A stretch of DNA of 64,000 bases from Candidatus Eisenbergiella merdavium (GTDB lineage: Bacteria > Bacillota > Clostridia > Lachnospirales > Lachnospiraceae), in assembly GCA_019119595.1 (NCBI GenBank), contig DWWS01000006.1, positions 113,849 through 177,848 of the forward strand, read 5' to 3'. How positions within the stretch are numbered: the first letter of the stretch is position 1; each line of letters begins with the position of its first letter. Both the position numbers and the translations under genes were made by a program. Below are positions 1-8,619 of the stretch, in pieces. The notes beneath the pieces are model-generated. The model ran no database searches. It was given only the letters and a program-made list of their open reading frames with translations, and was not told the origin of the DNA.

Positions 1-2
1 TA

Positions 3-347
3 TGGGAAAATGGTGGCGGTTATATTGGCGTTGAAAGACGGGCGGACGGGCAACCTTTTGAATATTACATAGGTATGTTTGCTCCTGAAAATACACTTGT
101 ACCTGAAGGTTTTGTAAGCGTTGATTTTAGGGATTTGAGTTTAGGGACTTGTTGGATTTACGGCAAAGAAAACGAAGTCCACGACACAAGTGCTTGTGAG
201 CAAAAACTTGCTGAAAACGGTATGAAGATATGGAGTGACGATAAGGGGGCGGTATGGTCTTTTGAAAATTGTCTGTGTCCCCGCTATACAACACCAGATG
301 ACAAAGGAAATGTAATTCTTGATTATTGTTATTTCATTGTGAAGTAA
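3..347 (+). CDS. GyrI/AraC-type effector-binding domain protein, 5' end outside window
   Basis: The reading frame is open to the left edge of the window, so the true start lies upstream. The visible part (about 114 residues) resembles the small-molecule binding domain found at the C-terminus of AraC-type regulators or as a stand-alone GyrI-like protein. Matching stretches include PFEYYIGMFAP, VPEGFVSVDF and CWIYGKE, followed by a conserved C-terminal block around WSFENCLCPRYTTP. Whether a DNA-binding domain precedes it cannot be seen. The gene is more AT-rich than the glycan locus that follows. Family assignment is from recognition of these motifs. Confidence 0.7.
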   Translation, partial: WENGGGYIGVERRADGQPFEYYIGMFAPENTLVPEGFVSVDFRDLSLGTCWIYGKENEVHDTSACEQKLAENGMKIWSDDKGAVWSFENCLCPRYTTPDDKGNVILDYCYFIVK

Positions 348-365
348 GATAAGCAGGCTTTTTAT

Positions 366-476
366 ATGATGAATCATGATAGTATTGAAGTATCAGACAA
401 AGTGTTCGGCTTTGCTACGCCTGCACAAAAAGAATTTACCGGATTTTTAGAGAAAAGGCGTTTGAAACAGCAGTAA
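366..476 (+). CDS. possible 36-aa ORF or gene remnant
   Basis: A short open frame begins with two adjacent ATG codons 18 bases after the preceding stop. It encodes a 36-residue peptide with the segment FGFATPAQKEFTGF and a basic C-terminus. There is no clear Shine-Dalgarno sequence. I do not recognise it. It may be the leftover N-terminus of a lost gene or non-coding. The rest of 348-769 is AT-rich up to about 660 and holds the direct repeats and 9-bp repeats listed separately. Confidence 0.2.
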   Translation: MMNHDSIEVSDKVFGFATPAQKEFTGFLEKRRLKQQ

Positions 477-615
477 AATAAGGTGTAGATTTGATATTTA
501 CATATGTGTGTGCCTTTGAAATGCAAGCAGAAAAGGACTAAAAAAGCAAAATCTGACCAGTGAAAAGCCATTTTTCGGAAGCGGATGGAATAAAACCGGC
601 TTATACTTATTTTAT

Positions 616-649
616 TGATTTTAACAGATATTTGACTGATTTTAACAGA
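616..649 (+). promoter_or_regulatory. two direct repeats with 21-bp spacing upstream of GH3 gene
   Basis: The 13-mer TGATTTTAACAGA occurs at 616-628 and again at 637-649, so the repeats are 21 bp apart, two helical turns. AraC-family activators commonly bind direct repeats with this period, so this is a candidate activator site for the GH3 gene about 120 bp downstream. The function is inferred. Confidence 0.35.
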
Positions 650-679
650 CGGAGCGCAGGACGGGAGGGAACGGATTCT

Positions 680-715
680 GAGGAAGCTGAGGCATCTGAG
701 ATAGCTGAGGCAGCG
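680..715 (+). repeat. four 9-bp tandem repeats upstream of GH3 start
   Basis: Four degenerate 9-bp units run in tandem: GAGGAAGCT, GAGGCATCT, GAGATAGCT and GAGGCAGCG. They lie in the same reading frame as the GH3 gene but upstream of its preferred start, and would read as an Ala/Glu-rich peptide if translated. Confidence 0.6.
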
Positions 716-769
716 GCCTCCCACTGCGGCAGAGAAGCACGGACGCTTCAGGAAATGGAGGAAAAGAGG

Positions 770-2887
770 ATGAGAGACAGAAGGAAGGCCGAGGCGGCCG
801 CAAAGGAGCTGGTATCCCAAATGACGCTGGAGGAGAGGGCCTCCCAGCTTCGCTATGATTCGCCCGCGATCCCAAGGCTGGGGGTTCCGGCCTATAACTG
901 GTGGAACGAGGCGCTGCACGGCGTGGCAAGGGCGGGCGTTGCGACCAGCTTCCCGCAGGCCATCGGGATGGCGGCGGCCTTTGACGACGGGCTGCTTCGA
1001 ACCATCGGAGACGCGGTGGCGACGGAGGGACGCGCCAAGTACAACGAATATGCAAAACGGGGGGACAGGGACATCTATAAGGGACTTACCTTCTGGTCTC
1101 CTAACGTGAATATTTTCCGGGATCCCAGATGGGGCAGGGGACACGAGACCTACGGAGAGGATCCGTATCTGACCTCCCGCCTGGGCGTGGCCTATGTGGA
1201 GGGCCTGCAGGGAACAGGGGAGGATGGAGAGTATCTGAAGACGGCGGCCTGCGCAAAGCATTTTGCAGTGCATTCCGGCCCGGAGGGCGTGCGCCACGAA
1301 TTTAACGCGGAAGCGGGAAAAAAGGATATGTACGAAACCTATCTTCCCGCCTTTGAGGCCTGCGTGAAGGAGGGAGAGGTGGAAGCCGTCATGGGCGCCT
1401 ACAACCGTACCAACGGGGAACCCTGCTGCGGCAGCGACACTCTGATCCGCGGGATCCTGAGAGGGGAATGGGAGTTTCAGGGCCATTTCGTGTCCGACTG
1501 CTGGGCCATCAAGGATTTTCATGAGCACCACCTGGTGACCAAAACGCCGGAGGAGTCCGCGGCGATGGCGCTGAAGGCGGGCTGCGACGTGAACTGCGGC
1601 GTCACCTATCTGCATCTTCTGAAGGCGTACCAACAGGGGCTTGTGACGGAGGAAGAGATCACGCAGGCGGCGGAGCGGCTGTTCACCACCCGCTTCATGC
1701 TGGGCTGCTTTACGGAAACGGAGTATGACAGGATCCCCTATGAGACGGTGGAATGCCGGGAGCATCTGGAGCTTGCGCAGAAGATCGCAAGGGAGGGGAT
1801 GGTCCTTCTGAAAAACGACGGAACCCTGCCGCTTCGTAAGGACAGCCTGAAAACCATCGGCGTGATCGGGCCGAACGCCAACAGCAGAAGCCCTCTGGTG
1901 GGAAATTATCACGGAACCGCTTCCCGCTACATCACCATGCTGGAGGGAATCCAGGACGCGGTGGGTGACGAGGTTCGGGTGCTCTATTCCGAGGGCTGCC
2001 ACCTGTTTAAGGATCGGGTGGAAGGGCTCGGCTGGAGACAGGACCGCATTTCGGAGGCACTCACAGTGGCGGCGCACAGCGACGTTGTGGTGCTCTGCCT
2101 TGGTCTGGACGAAACCCTGGAGGGTGAGGAGGGCGATACCGGAAACAGCTATGCCTCCGGTGACAAGGAGGATCTGCGGCTTCCGGAATCCCAGAGGGAG
2201 CTTCTCGAGGCCGTCTGCGGCTGCGGAAAGCCCGTTGTGGTCTGCGTGCTCACCGGAAGCGCGGTGGATCTAAGCTTTGCGGACGAGCATGCGAACGCCG
2301 TCCTTCAGGTATGGTATCCCGGCGCGGGAGGCGGAAAGGCCGCTGCTGCACTTCTGTTCGGAGACTGCTCTCCCTCCGGAAAGCTTCCCGTGACTTTCTA
2401 CCGGGATCTGGAGGGCTTCCCGGAATTTACGGATTATTCCATGAAGGGCCGCACCTACCGCTATCTGGAAAAGGAGCCCCTCTATCCCTTCGGCTATGGC
2501 CTGACCTACAGCCGCGTTGAGGTGAAGGAGGCCGCGCTTCCTGATGCGCCGCAGGCCGGCAGGGATTATACGGTGCGCGCGGTGCTGGAAAATACCGGTT
2601 CCTTCGATACGAACGAGGTGCTCCAGGTTTATATCCGGGCGGAGGATTCCGTCTGGGCTCCGCTCCATCCTTCCCTCTGTGCCTTTGCCAGAGTGAGCCT
2701 GAAGGCGGGGGAGAGAAAGGAAGTGAGCCTGACCGTTCCGGCTTCCTCCCTGACCGTCGTGGATGAAGAGGGCAGACGGCTCGTGGACGGGACGCATTTC
2801 AGCCTTTACGTGGGAACCAGCCAGCCCGATGAGAGAAGCGCAGCGCTTACCGGGATGAGACCGGTCCGGATCGAGATCGCGTTATAA
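770..2887 (+). CDS. glycoside hydrolase family 3 protein (beta-glucosidase/xylosidase-like)
   Basis: Predicted exo-acting retaining beta-glycosidase of 705 residues, with no signal peptide and so probably cytoplasmic. The order is the GH3 N-terminal barrel (about 10-290), the GH3 C-terminal domain (about 350-580) and a fibronectin-III-like tail (about 610-700). NWWNEALHGVAR (43-54), K163-H164 and the nucleophile Asp243 in FVSDCWAI are present. The start at 770 is preferred because GGAGG lies eight bases upstream and family members begin here. The frame is open back to a GTG at 560 that lacks a ribosome site. Beta-xylosidase, beta-glucosidase and beta-galactosidase activities cannot be separated by eye. 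A strong terminator follows, so it is its own transcription unit ahead of the transporter operon. Confidence 0.93.
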   Translation: MRDRRKAEAAAKELVSQMTLEERASQLRYDSPAIPRLGVPAYNWWNEALHGVARAGVATSFPQAIGMAAAFDDGLLRTIGDAVATEGRAKYNEYAKRGDRDIYKGLTFWSPNVNIFRDPRWGRGHETYGEDPYLTSRLGVAYVEGLQGTGEDGEYLKTAACAKHFAVHSGPEGVRHEFNAEAGKKDMYETYLPAFEACVKEGEVEAVMGAYNRTNGEPCCGSDTLIRGILRGEWEFQGHFVSDCWAIKDFHEHHLVTKTPEESAAMALKAGCDVNCGVTYLHLLKAYQQGLVTEEEITQAAERLFTTRFMLGCFTETEYDRIPYETVECREHLELAQKIAREGMVLLKNDGTLPLRKDSLKTIGVIGPNANSRSPLVGNYHGTASRYITMLEGIQDAVGDEVRVLYSEGCHLFKDRVEGLGWRQDRISEALTVAAHSDVVVLCLGLDETLEGEEGDTGNSYASGDKEDLRLPESQRELLEAVCGCGKPVVVCVLTGSAVDLSFADEHANAVLQVWYPGAGGGKAAAALLFGDCSPSGKLPVTFYRDLEGFPEFTDYSMKGRTYRYLEKEPLYPFGYGLTYSRVEVKEAALPDAPQAGRDYTVRAVLENTGSFDTNEVLQVYIRAEDSVWAPLHPSLCAFARVSLKAGERKEVSLTVPASSLTVVDEEGRRLVDGTHFSLYVGTSQPDERSAALTGMRPVRIEIAL

Positions 2888-2913
2888 AAGAAAAGACAAT
2901 ACGGAACAAAAGG

Positions 2914-2962
2914 AAAAAAGACAGGCGGCAGGCCGATGGAGAACTGCTGCCTGTCTTTTTTG
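2914..2962 (+). terminator. rho-independent terminator after GH3 gene
   Basis: The arms AAAAAGACAGGCGGCAG and CTGCTGCCTGTCTTTTT pair around a short loop and end in a T-run. The A-run on the other side means it could also work on the minus strand. Confidence 0.85.
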
Positions 2963-3072
2963 GACTTTCAGGTCGAAAGGCCGGACGACAAAATTTGTAT
3001 CCAGGTGACGGAACGCCTGCTTTTATCATGTCTTGAATTTCTGTATGCCACCCGGCAATTTATTTTTTGTTG

Positions 3073-3100
3073 TTGTAAACGGACAGAATATCTGTAAAAT
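3073..3100 (+). promoter_or_regulatory. possible promoter of the first transporter/hydrolase operon
   Basis: TTGTAA (3073-3078) and TAAAAT (3095-3100) are 16 bp apart in a very AT-rich stretch between the GH3 terminator and the first permease gene. About 235 bases of untranslated leader would follow. Beyond the terminator and this site I see nothing else in 2888-3336. Confidence 0.35.
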
Positions 3101-3336
3101 TCCAAATTTTAATAATTAATTTTAAAAAAATAGGGCTTAAAAAATTTGAAAACTATGAAAAATGCACATTTTTTTAAGAGATCTAAACTATTTATGGTTG
3201 AATATGCCATGAAAGAAATGATACGCTTGCCGCAACAAAAGCAGCGCCGGACAGGGCGCAGCAGACGGAGCCGGGCCGAACGGGTCAGCGGCTGAAAAAG
3301 AAAAAGACGATCAAAATGAAAGATGAGGTCCTGATG

Positions 3337-4302
3337 ATGAAAAAGAATGCCGCCGCAAAAAAGGCAGCCGCCATTCCGGGGAAGCGGATGAGCCTGATGC
3401 AGGAGATTCGGAAAAAGTGGTTCTTCTATCTGATCCCGATTCCCGGAATTCTCTGCCTGATCCTGTTTTCCTATCTGCCGATGGCAGGACTGTATGTGGT
3501 CTTTGAACGCTATACCTACCAGGGAGGGCTGTTCGGCAGTGAATTTGTGGGTCTGCAGAATTTCAAATTTTTCTTTATGAACATTGACAATGCCATACGC
3601 GCCACAAGAAATACGCTGGTGATCAACGGTCTCAGCATCGTGATCGGCGTGGTGGTCAATGTGGGGCTTGCCATTATGCTGAATGAGATCAACGCGAAAC
3701 GCTATCGCAAGATCACCCAGTCCGTCATGCTGTTTCCCTATTTTATCTCCTGGATCGTGGTAGGTATGGTGGCGCTGGCGCTTCTGGATGAGGATACGGG
3801 AATGATCAATTCCATCATAAGCGCGCTGGGAGGAACGCCGGTAGACTGGTATTCCAATCCGGATTACTGGTGGCCGATCATGATTTTTACCACTGTCTGG
3901 AAGGGCGCGGGCTACGGTTCCATCATCTATTTCTGCGCGCTGACCGGTTTCGACCAGAGCCTGTATGAGGCGGCGGAGATCGACGGGGCGGGAAGATGGC
4001 AGAGGATCCGGCGCATCACGATTCCCCTTCTGAAGCCCACGGTCATTATCATGTTCCTGCTGAATGTGGGCGGCGTTCTCGCAGGAGGCGTGGATCAGAT
4101 CATGGGTATGACCAGCCTGAATCCGTTCCTGCTGGAAACCACGGACACGATCGCCACCTTCGTGTATCGTTCCGCGATTCAAAACGGTCAGTTTGAATCC
4201 GCGTCGGCGATCACGCTGTACCAGTCCATGTTCGGCTTCCTTCTGGTGATGGGGGCGAATCTGCTGGTGAAAAAGGTGGATCCGGATTACGCGCTGTTCT
4301 GA
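3337..4302 (+). CDS. carbohydrate ABC transporter permease (LplB type)
   Basis: Inner-membrane subunit of a CUT1-type sugar importer, 321 residues with about six membrane helices after a basic N-terminus. The first helix covers FFYLIPIPGILCLILF, followed by the family motif YLPMAGLYVVFERY. The loop that contacts the ATPase reads EAAEIDGAGRWQRI. The C-terminus KKVDPDYALF is typical of LplB proteins. ATG at 3337 is chosen because GAGG sits eight bases upstream; ATGs at 3334 and 3316 are alternatives. It pairs with the YtcP-type permease and binding lipoprotein downstream. No ATPase gene is in the cluster, so a shared MsmX-like ATPase elsewhere is expected (inference). Confidence 0.93.
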   Translation: MKKNAAAKKAAAIPGKRMSLMQEIRKKWFFYLIPIPGILCLILFSYLPMAGLYVVFERYTYQGGLFGSEFVGLQNFKFFFMNIDNAIRATRNTLVINGLSIVIGVVVNVGLAIMLNEINAKRYRKITQSVMLFPYFISWIVVGMVALALLDEDTGMINSIISALGGTPVDWYSNPDYWWPIMIFTTVWKGAGYGSIIYFCALTGFDQSLYEAAEIDGAGRWQRIRRITIPLLKPTVIIMFLLNVGGVLAGGVDQIMGMTSLNPFLLETTDTIATFVYRSAIQNGQFESASAITLYQSMFGFLLVMGANLLVKKVDPDYALF

Positions 4303-4369
4303 TAAAATGGAGCGTGGCTGAGATGGATCCTGGCATCGCCCCATCGCACGCTCCGGAATGGAGATGAAA

Positions 4370-5293
4370 ATGAAAAAAATGAAAACAGGAAAAAAGATAC
4401 AGGAAATGCCGTCGCGCAGAACAAAGGAGAGCGTCCTCTGCTATGTGGTGGTGGGATTGGTGGCGATAAGCTGCTTCCTTCCGTTCTGGATCGCGTTTGT
4501 CGCCTCCATTTCGGATGAGACGGCCATTGTGAATGAGGGCTTCTCCCTGCTTCCAAGAGGGGCTTCCCTGGAAACCTACCGCTTTATTCTGAACAATAAG
4601 GGAACCATGCTGTGGAGAGCCTATGGGGTATCCTTCGTGAGCGTGCTGATCGGAACCGTGTACTCAGTGTCTGTGATGTCTCTGTTCGCCTACGCTGCCG
4701 CCCAGAAAAAGGAAAACTTCCGTTTCGCCAACGCGCTTTCCTTTTTTGCCTGGTTTACCATGATCTTCAGCGGCGGTCTGCTTCCCTGGTATATTCTGTG
4801 TACCCGGTATTATGGACTGCAGAACAACGTATGGGCGCTGATCCTGCCCTACGGAATGAATGTATTTTATATGTTCGTGCTGAAAAATAATTTCCGGGCG
4901 GTTCCGGAGGAGCTGGTGGAGGCGGCCAAAATAGACGGGGCGTCCGATGCGAGGATCTTTTTTACCATCGCGCTCCCGCTGGCAAAGGTGGGGCTGGTCA
5001 GCGTGATACTTTTCATGGCTCTTCAGTACTGGAACGACTTCTATCTGTCCCTGTACCTGATCACTAAAACGGATCTGTATACCCTGCAGAAGCTGCTGTA
5101 TAATATGATGTCCAATATTTCGGCTCTGCTGTCCAATTCGACTCTGCAGTCGGCCAGAGAGCATATCGTTCTGCCGTCCAATACGGCGCGGATGGCGATG
5201 ACGGTCTTTACAGTGCTTCCGGTGATGGTGTTCTATCCGTTCGCACAGAGATATTTTGTAAAGGGAATTACCGTGGGGGCGGTGAAGGGGTGA
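4370..5293 (+). CDS. carbohydrate ABC transporter permease (YtcP/AraQ type)
   Basis: Second membrane subunit of the sugar importer, 307 residues with about six helices. It carries the ATPase-contact loop EELVEAAKIDGASDARIF and the C-terminal signature FVKGITVGAVKG seen in YtcP proteins. The start at 4370 follows GGAG by six bases; in-frame ATGs at 4358 and 4364 also exist. It lies 67 bp after the LplB-type gene. That gap holds an 8-bp inverted repeat (GGAGCGTG ... CACGCTCC) that may fold between the two cistrons. The product pairs with the LplB-type subunit to form the channel. Confidence 0.93.
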   Translation: MKKMKTGKKIQEMPSRRTKESVLCYVVVGLVAISCFLPFWIAFVASISDETAIVNEGFSLLPRGASLETYRFILNNKGTMLWRAYGVSFVSVLIGTVYSVSVMSLFAYAAAQKKENFRFANALSFFAWFTMIFSGGLLPWYILCTRYYGLQNNVWALILPYGMNVFYMFVLKNNFRAVPEELVEAAKIDGASDARIFFTIALPLAKVGLVSVILFMALQYWNDFYLSLYLITKTDLYTLQKLLYNMMSNISALLSNSTLQSAREHIVLPSNTARMAMTVFTVLPVMVFYPFAQRYFVKGITVGAVKG

Positions 5294-5364
5294 TTGCCCC
5301 CACACCTGCGGAAATCCATAGATCAAAGCAGCGGCGCGAAGAGGCCGCGGAAAGAGAGGAAGAA

Positions 5365-6948
5365 ATGAAGAAGAGATTTTTGGCACTGGCAATGAGCCTT
5401 CTGATGATGGCGTCCGTTCTTGCGGGATGCGGTTCGCAGGGCGCATCCGGTACTGCGGGGGAAACGCAGCAGAGCGAGGCGTCGGCGGAGGGGGCCGCCG
5501 CGTCAGAGGAGGCCGCAGGGGAAGATGCGGAAGAAAGCGCTGATGCGCAGGCTGTTTCCAATCAGGAGCTGGTGGAGCTTCGTCTGATTTTCTACGGGGA
5601 TATGTCGTCGCGGCGGGAGGAATTTTTCAAAAATGAATTCCATGACGCTGTTCTGGAGGATCTGAACATCGATCTTACGGTGGAATTCCTGCCCTGGGGC
5701 TCCGATACGAACATATCCACCATGCTGGCAAGCGGGGAAAGATTCGCGGTGGAATATATCGTATCCAATTATGACTGGCATACCAAGGGATATCTGGCGG
5801 AAATCGACGAGTCCCTGCTGGAAACCCATCTGCCCGATCTGATCGCCATGCGCGGAGAGAACAACGGCTTTGAATGTGTGAAGTACGAGGGAAAGATATA
5901 CGCGGTTCCCTTTGGAAATAAGCCCTATTCCGGTTCCATGCAGTATTTTGACGTAAGAGGGGATATTCTGGATGAGCTGGGCTATGCCCCGGAGGATATT
6001 ACCACGCTGGAGCAGCTGGAGGAGGTGTTCGCAGCCTGTAAGGAGAGCCATCCTGAGATGCGCACGGTCATGAACCTGGATTTCCTGCCCTATGCGCTTT
6101 GGGCGTATTGCGGAGAGGGAACCAGATCCCTGAATGAAGGCAATGATTTCGTCTATGTCAATGAGGAAGAGGAAGGGGACAAAGTTTACAGCTATTTTGA
6201 ATCCGAGGCGTTTAAAAATCTGTGTGAAATCACCAGCAGATGGGCGGAAGCCGGATATATCGATAAGGATCTGATCACCAATCCCTCCCAGAGCGACGCG
6301 GACTGGAACGCGGCAAACTGTCTTGCCAGAAATGGAATGCCCGGCTCTCTGATCTCCAGCACGCTGAAGACGGCAGATCCGGATGCCTATGAGACCATGG
6401 TAAAGATCGGCGATCAGGAAAAGATCAAGAATAAGGATTATGACTGGGGAATCGCCATCTCTGCGGCGGATCAGGAAAATGTAGCCCGCTGGCTGGATTT
6501 GTTCAACTGGATGAATAAGGATCAGGAGCATTTTAACTTCTGCGTATACGGCGTAGAGGGCAAGGATTATGAGGTGAATGAGGATGGAACGATCACCAAG
6601 CTGGTATCCGATTCCTTCATTGACAGCTGGTTTATGGAAGCGATTCCCTACAATACCTATGATCCTTCCTTTGATCAGGAAACCATTAACAAGTATGAGC
6701 ATTGGGACGATGACGCTGTATTCTCCAAGCTGACCGGCTTTTCCTTCGATACCACGCCGGTTACCACGGAAATCGCGATGCTGACCTCCATTTATGATGA
6801 GAAGCTCAAGCCCATGATGTGGGGGCTGATGGACTATGAGGAGAACATCGACGGCGTGATCGAGGAAATGAAGGCCGCCGGACTGGATACCTATGTCGCG
6901 GAATACCAGAGACAGTTTTCAGAATTTTATGCGCAGCAGAATCAGTAA
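5365..6948 (+). CDS. extracellular sugar-binding lipoprotein of ABC importer
   Basis: Substrate-binding lipoprotein of 527 residues. A signal peptide ends in the lipobox VLAGC with Cys22 as the lipid anchor. An Ala/Glu/Ser-rich linker (about 25-60) then precedes a large two-lobed binding fold of the LipO/YtcQ class. The start at 5365 follows AGAGGAAG; the frame is open further upstream to 5290. It should sit on the outer face of the membrane and deliver an oligosaccharide to the two permeases encoded just before it. The ligand cannot be read from the sequence; the neighbouring enzymes suggest a pectic or arabinogalactan fragment. Confidence 0.92.
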   Translation: MKKRFLALAMSLLMMASVLAGCGSQGASGTAGETQQSEASAEGAAASEEAAGEDAEESADAQAVSNQELVELRLIFYGDMSSRREEFFKNEFHDAVLEDLNIDLTVEFLPWGSDTNISTMLASGERFAVEYIVSNYDWHTKGYLAEIDESLLETHLPDLIAMRGENNGFECVKYEGKIYAVPFGNKPYSGSMQYFDVRGDILDELGYAPEDITTLEQLEEVFAACKESHPEMRTVMNLDFLPYALWAYCGEGTRSLNEGNDFVYVNEEEEGDKVYSYFESEAFKNLCEITSRWAEAGYIDKDLITNPSQSDADWNAANCLARNGMPGSLISSTLKTADPDAYETMVKIGDQEKIKNKDYDWGIAISAADQENVARWLDLFNWMNKDQEHFNFCVYGVEGKDYEVNEDGTITKLVSDSFIDSWFMEAIPYNTYDPSFDQETINKYEHWDDDAVFSKLTGFSFDTTPVTTEIAMLTSIYDEKLKPMMWGLMDYEENIDGVIEEMKAAGLDTYVAEYQRQFSEFYAQQNQ

Positions 6949-6969
6949 TTAATTAGCTTAATCTGCCTG

Positions 6970-6995
6970 GGGCGTCTGACATGGTGCAGACGCCC
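6970..6995 (+). promoter_or_regulatory. intercistronic hairpin after binding-protein gene
   Basis: A perfect 9-bp stem (GGGCGTCTG/CAGACGCCC, 8-base loop) sits 21 bases after the stop and is followed only by TTCCTGT. A hairpin here can stabilise the abundant binding-protein message or partly terminate transcription. Function is inferred. Confidence 0.5.
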
Positions 6996-7028
6996 TTCCT
7001 GTACATACATTGAAAAGGGGAGCTGAAA

Positions 7029-8450
7029 ATGGGAAACGAACTGAGAGAAGGCATATTTTGTCCTGAAGAAGGGGCCGATTATGAGCAGGTGGCATATTTT
7101 TCGCCGTACAGAGGGCATATTCATAATCCGGGGATGGGAATCGTATCCATGGCGATCAGCGATCATATGGTGACCGGATATACGCCTCAGGAGAGAGCGG
7201 CAAATGATCTGAAAAAGCCCTTTTGTCTGACACGCAGGATGCTGGAGGAGGTAACGGCTCTTCCCTACATTGATAATCTTTATATCCGCGTCGGCTGGAA
7301 TGATGTGCAGAAGGAAAAGGGACGCCTGGATGTGATTCCGGAATTTGAGATGGCCGTGGAAGCGGCGCAAAGAGCCGGAATCAGCTGGGGCTTTCGTATC
7401 ATGCAGGCATCTCCCAGCAATCCGAGAGAGCATCTGCTGCCGGACTTTCTGGCGGACCGGGTTCCGATGTGCCCATATTATGACGGGGCGGTTTACGGGC
7501 CCTCTCCGAGGAAGCTTCCGTTGTATACGGAGGAATATCTGAAATACTGGAGGGAGATGCTGTTTCTTCTGGGAGAAAGATATGACGGCAATCCGGCATT
7601 GGAATATGCCGACGTGTCCGGCTTCGGCCTGTGGGGGGAGGGGCACCATGGCTGCAGGGCGACACCGGACGGCCCTGTGGTGAATCTGGAGCCTGGGAGC
7701 AGGGAACGGATGGAAGAGGTGGTGGAAAGACTGATCGACAGCCATCGGGAAGCCTTTCCAATGACCCCGATGGTGCTGAATCTGATTCTCAGTGAATACA
7801 GGGCCGGCGAGCGGGCGATCCGGGAGGGCTGCTGGGTGCGGAGGGACAGCTATTATCATTGGTTTCAGGCGGATCAGGCCTGGCATGGACTGCATAAATG
7901 CGGGGATGCGGCCATGATTTTTGAAACGGTGATGCCGGGAATCGGAATGGAGGATCATGAGGATCCTGCCTTTCGGCATACCTTTATGGATACGCCGGAT
8001 AAAATGTGCGACTATGGAGCGGCTTATGGGATTGTGGGATTTAACATTCCGGATACGCTGTATGCCGATCATATGATGCCGCAGCTGTTTGAACCTTTTT
8101 TTCAAAGGCTGGGCTACCGGCTGCGCCCTTCCATCGTATGGAAGCAGAAAAAGAAGGACGGAGGTGAAAGCCTTATTCTGGGAATGGTAAACGACGGCTG
8201 TGCCAATCCGCCCGGAACCCTGTACTTTCAGGCGGAAATAAAAGGTCGGAAAACCGGGGTAAGGATAAATGGAGCAGAGCTTGGCGGAAAGATGTGTCTG
8301 GTGGAGCTGCCGCTTCCTCAGGGTGGCGGGGATGAGGCAGTATTAAGCCTGTATCTGGATATCGGGAAAAAGCGCAGGCCTGTGCGGTTCGCAGCGGATG
8401 TGAGAAGCAGGGAGGCACCCTTTACGCTGACAATCCGTTTGAAACACTGA
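7029..8450 (+). CDS. putative TIM-barrel glycoside hydrolase, DUF4832-like
   Basis: A 473-residue protein with no signal peptide. The motifs HNPGMGIV near the N-terminus, NLYIRVGWNDVQKEKGRLD, SWGFRIMQASPSNP and RYDGNPALEYADVSGFGLWG follow the order seen in DUF4832-type and clan GH-A barrels. GEGHH after the last motif holds a candidate catalytic Glu at the end of a strand. A beta-sandwich-like tail (about 370-473) follows. AGGGGAGC is well placed before the ATG. It lies between the importer and the AraC regulator and ahead of five hydrolases, so a role in the same glycan breakdown is likely. I cannot assign a CAZy family. Confidence 0.7.
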   Translation: MGNELREGIFCPEEGADYEQVAYFSPYRGHIHNPGMGIVSMAISDHMVTGYTPQERAANDLKKPFCLTRRMLEEVTALPYIDNLYIRVGWNDVQKEKGRLDVIPEFEMAVEAAQRAGISWGFRIMQASPSNPREHLLPDFLADRVPMCPYYDGAVYGPSPRKLPLYTEEYLKYWREMLFLLGERYDGNPALEYADVSGFGLWGEGHHGCRATPDGPVVNLEPGSRERMEEVVERLIDSHREAFPMTPMVLNLILSEYRAGERAIREGCWVRRDSYYHWFQADQAWHGLHKCGDAAMIFETVMPGIGMEDHEDPAFRHTFMDTPDKMCDYGAAYGIVGFNIPDTLYADHMMPQLFEPFFQRLGYRLRPSIVWKQKKKDGGESLILGMVNDGCANPPGTLYFQAEIKGRKTGVRINGAELGGKMCLVELPLPQGGGDEAVLSLYLDIGKKRRPVRFAADVRSREAPFTLTIRLKH

Positions 8451-8619
8451 TTTCATGAATGAAAAAGTTTCATAAAGCGGACAGCTTCAAAAAATGGAGC
8501 CGCAAATTTTTGTTATATGTGATAAAATAGAAAAACACGAATCAGGACGGGAAATATGCCAAAGGGGATGCGCCGGGACTGCGGCCTGCCGTCTTAAGCG
8601 GGGAGAAAGGGGAACACAA

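Noticed and set aside
374..2077. Long open frame on the minus strand opposite the GH3 gene
   Set aside because: It mirrors the GC-rich GH3 codons, has no ribosome site and resembles no protein family; the plus-strand frame carries the GH3 motifs.
2847..3029. Minus-strand ORF across the terminator after the GH3 gene
   Set aside because: It overlaps a strong rho-independent terminator and has no coding features.
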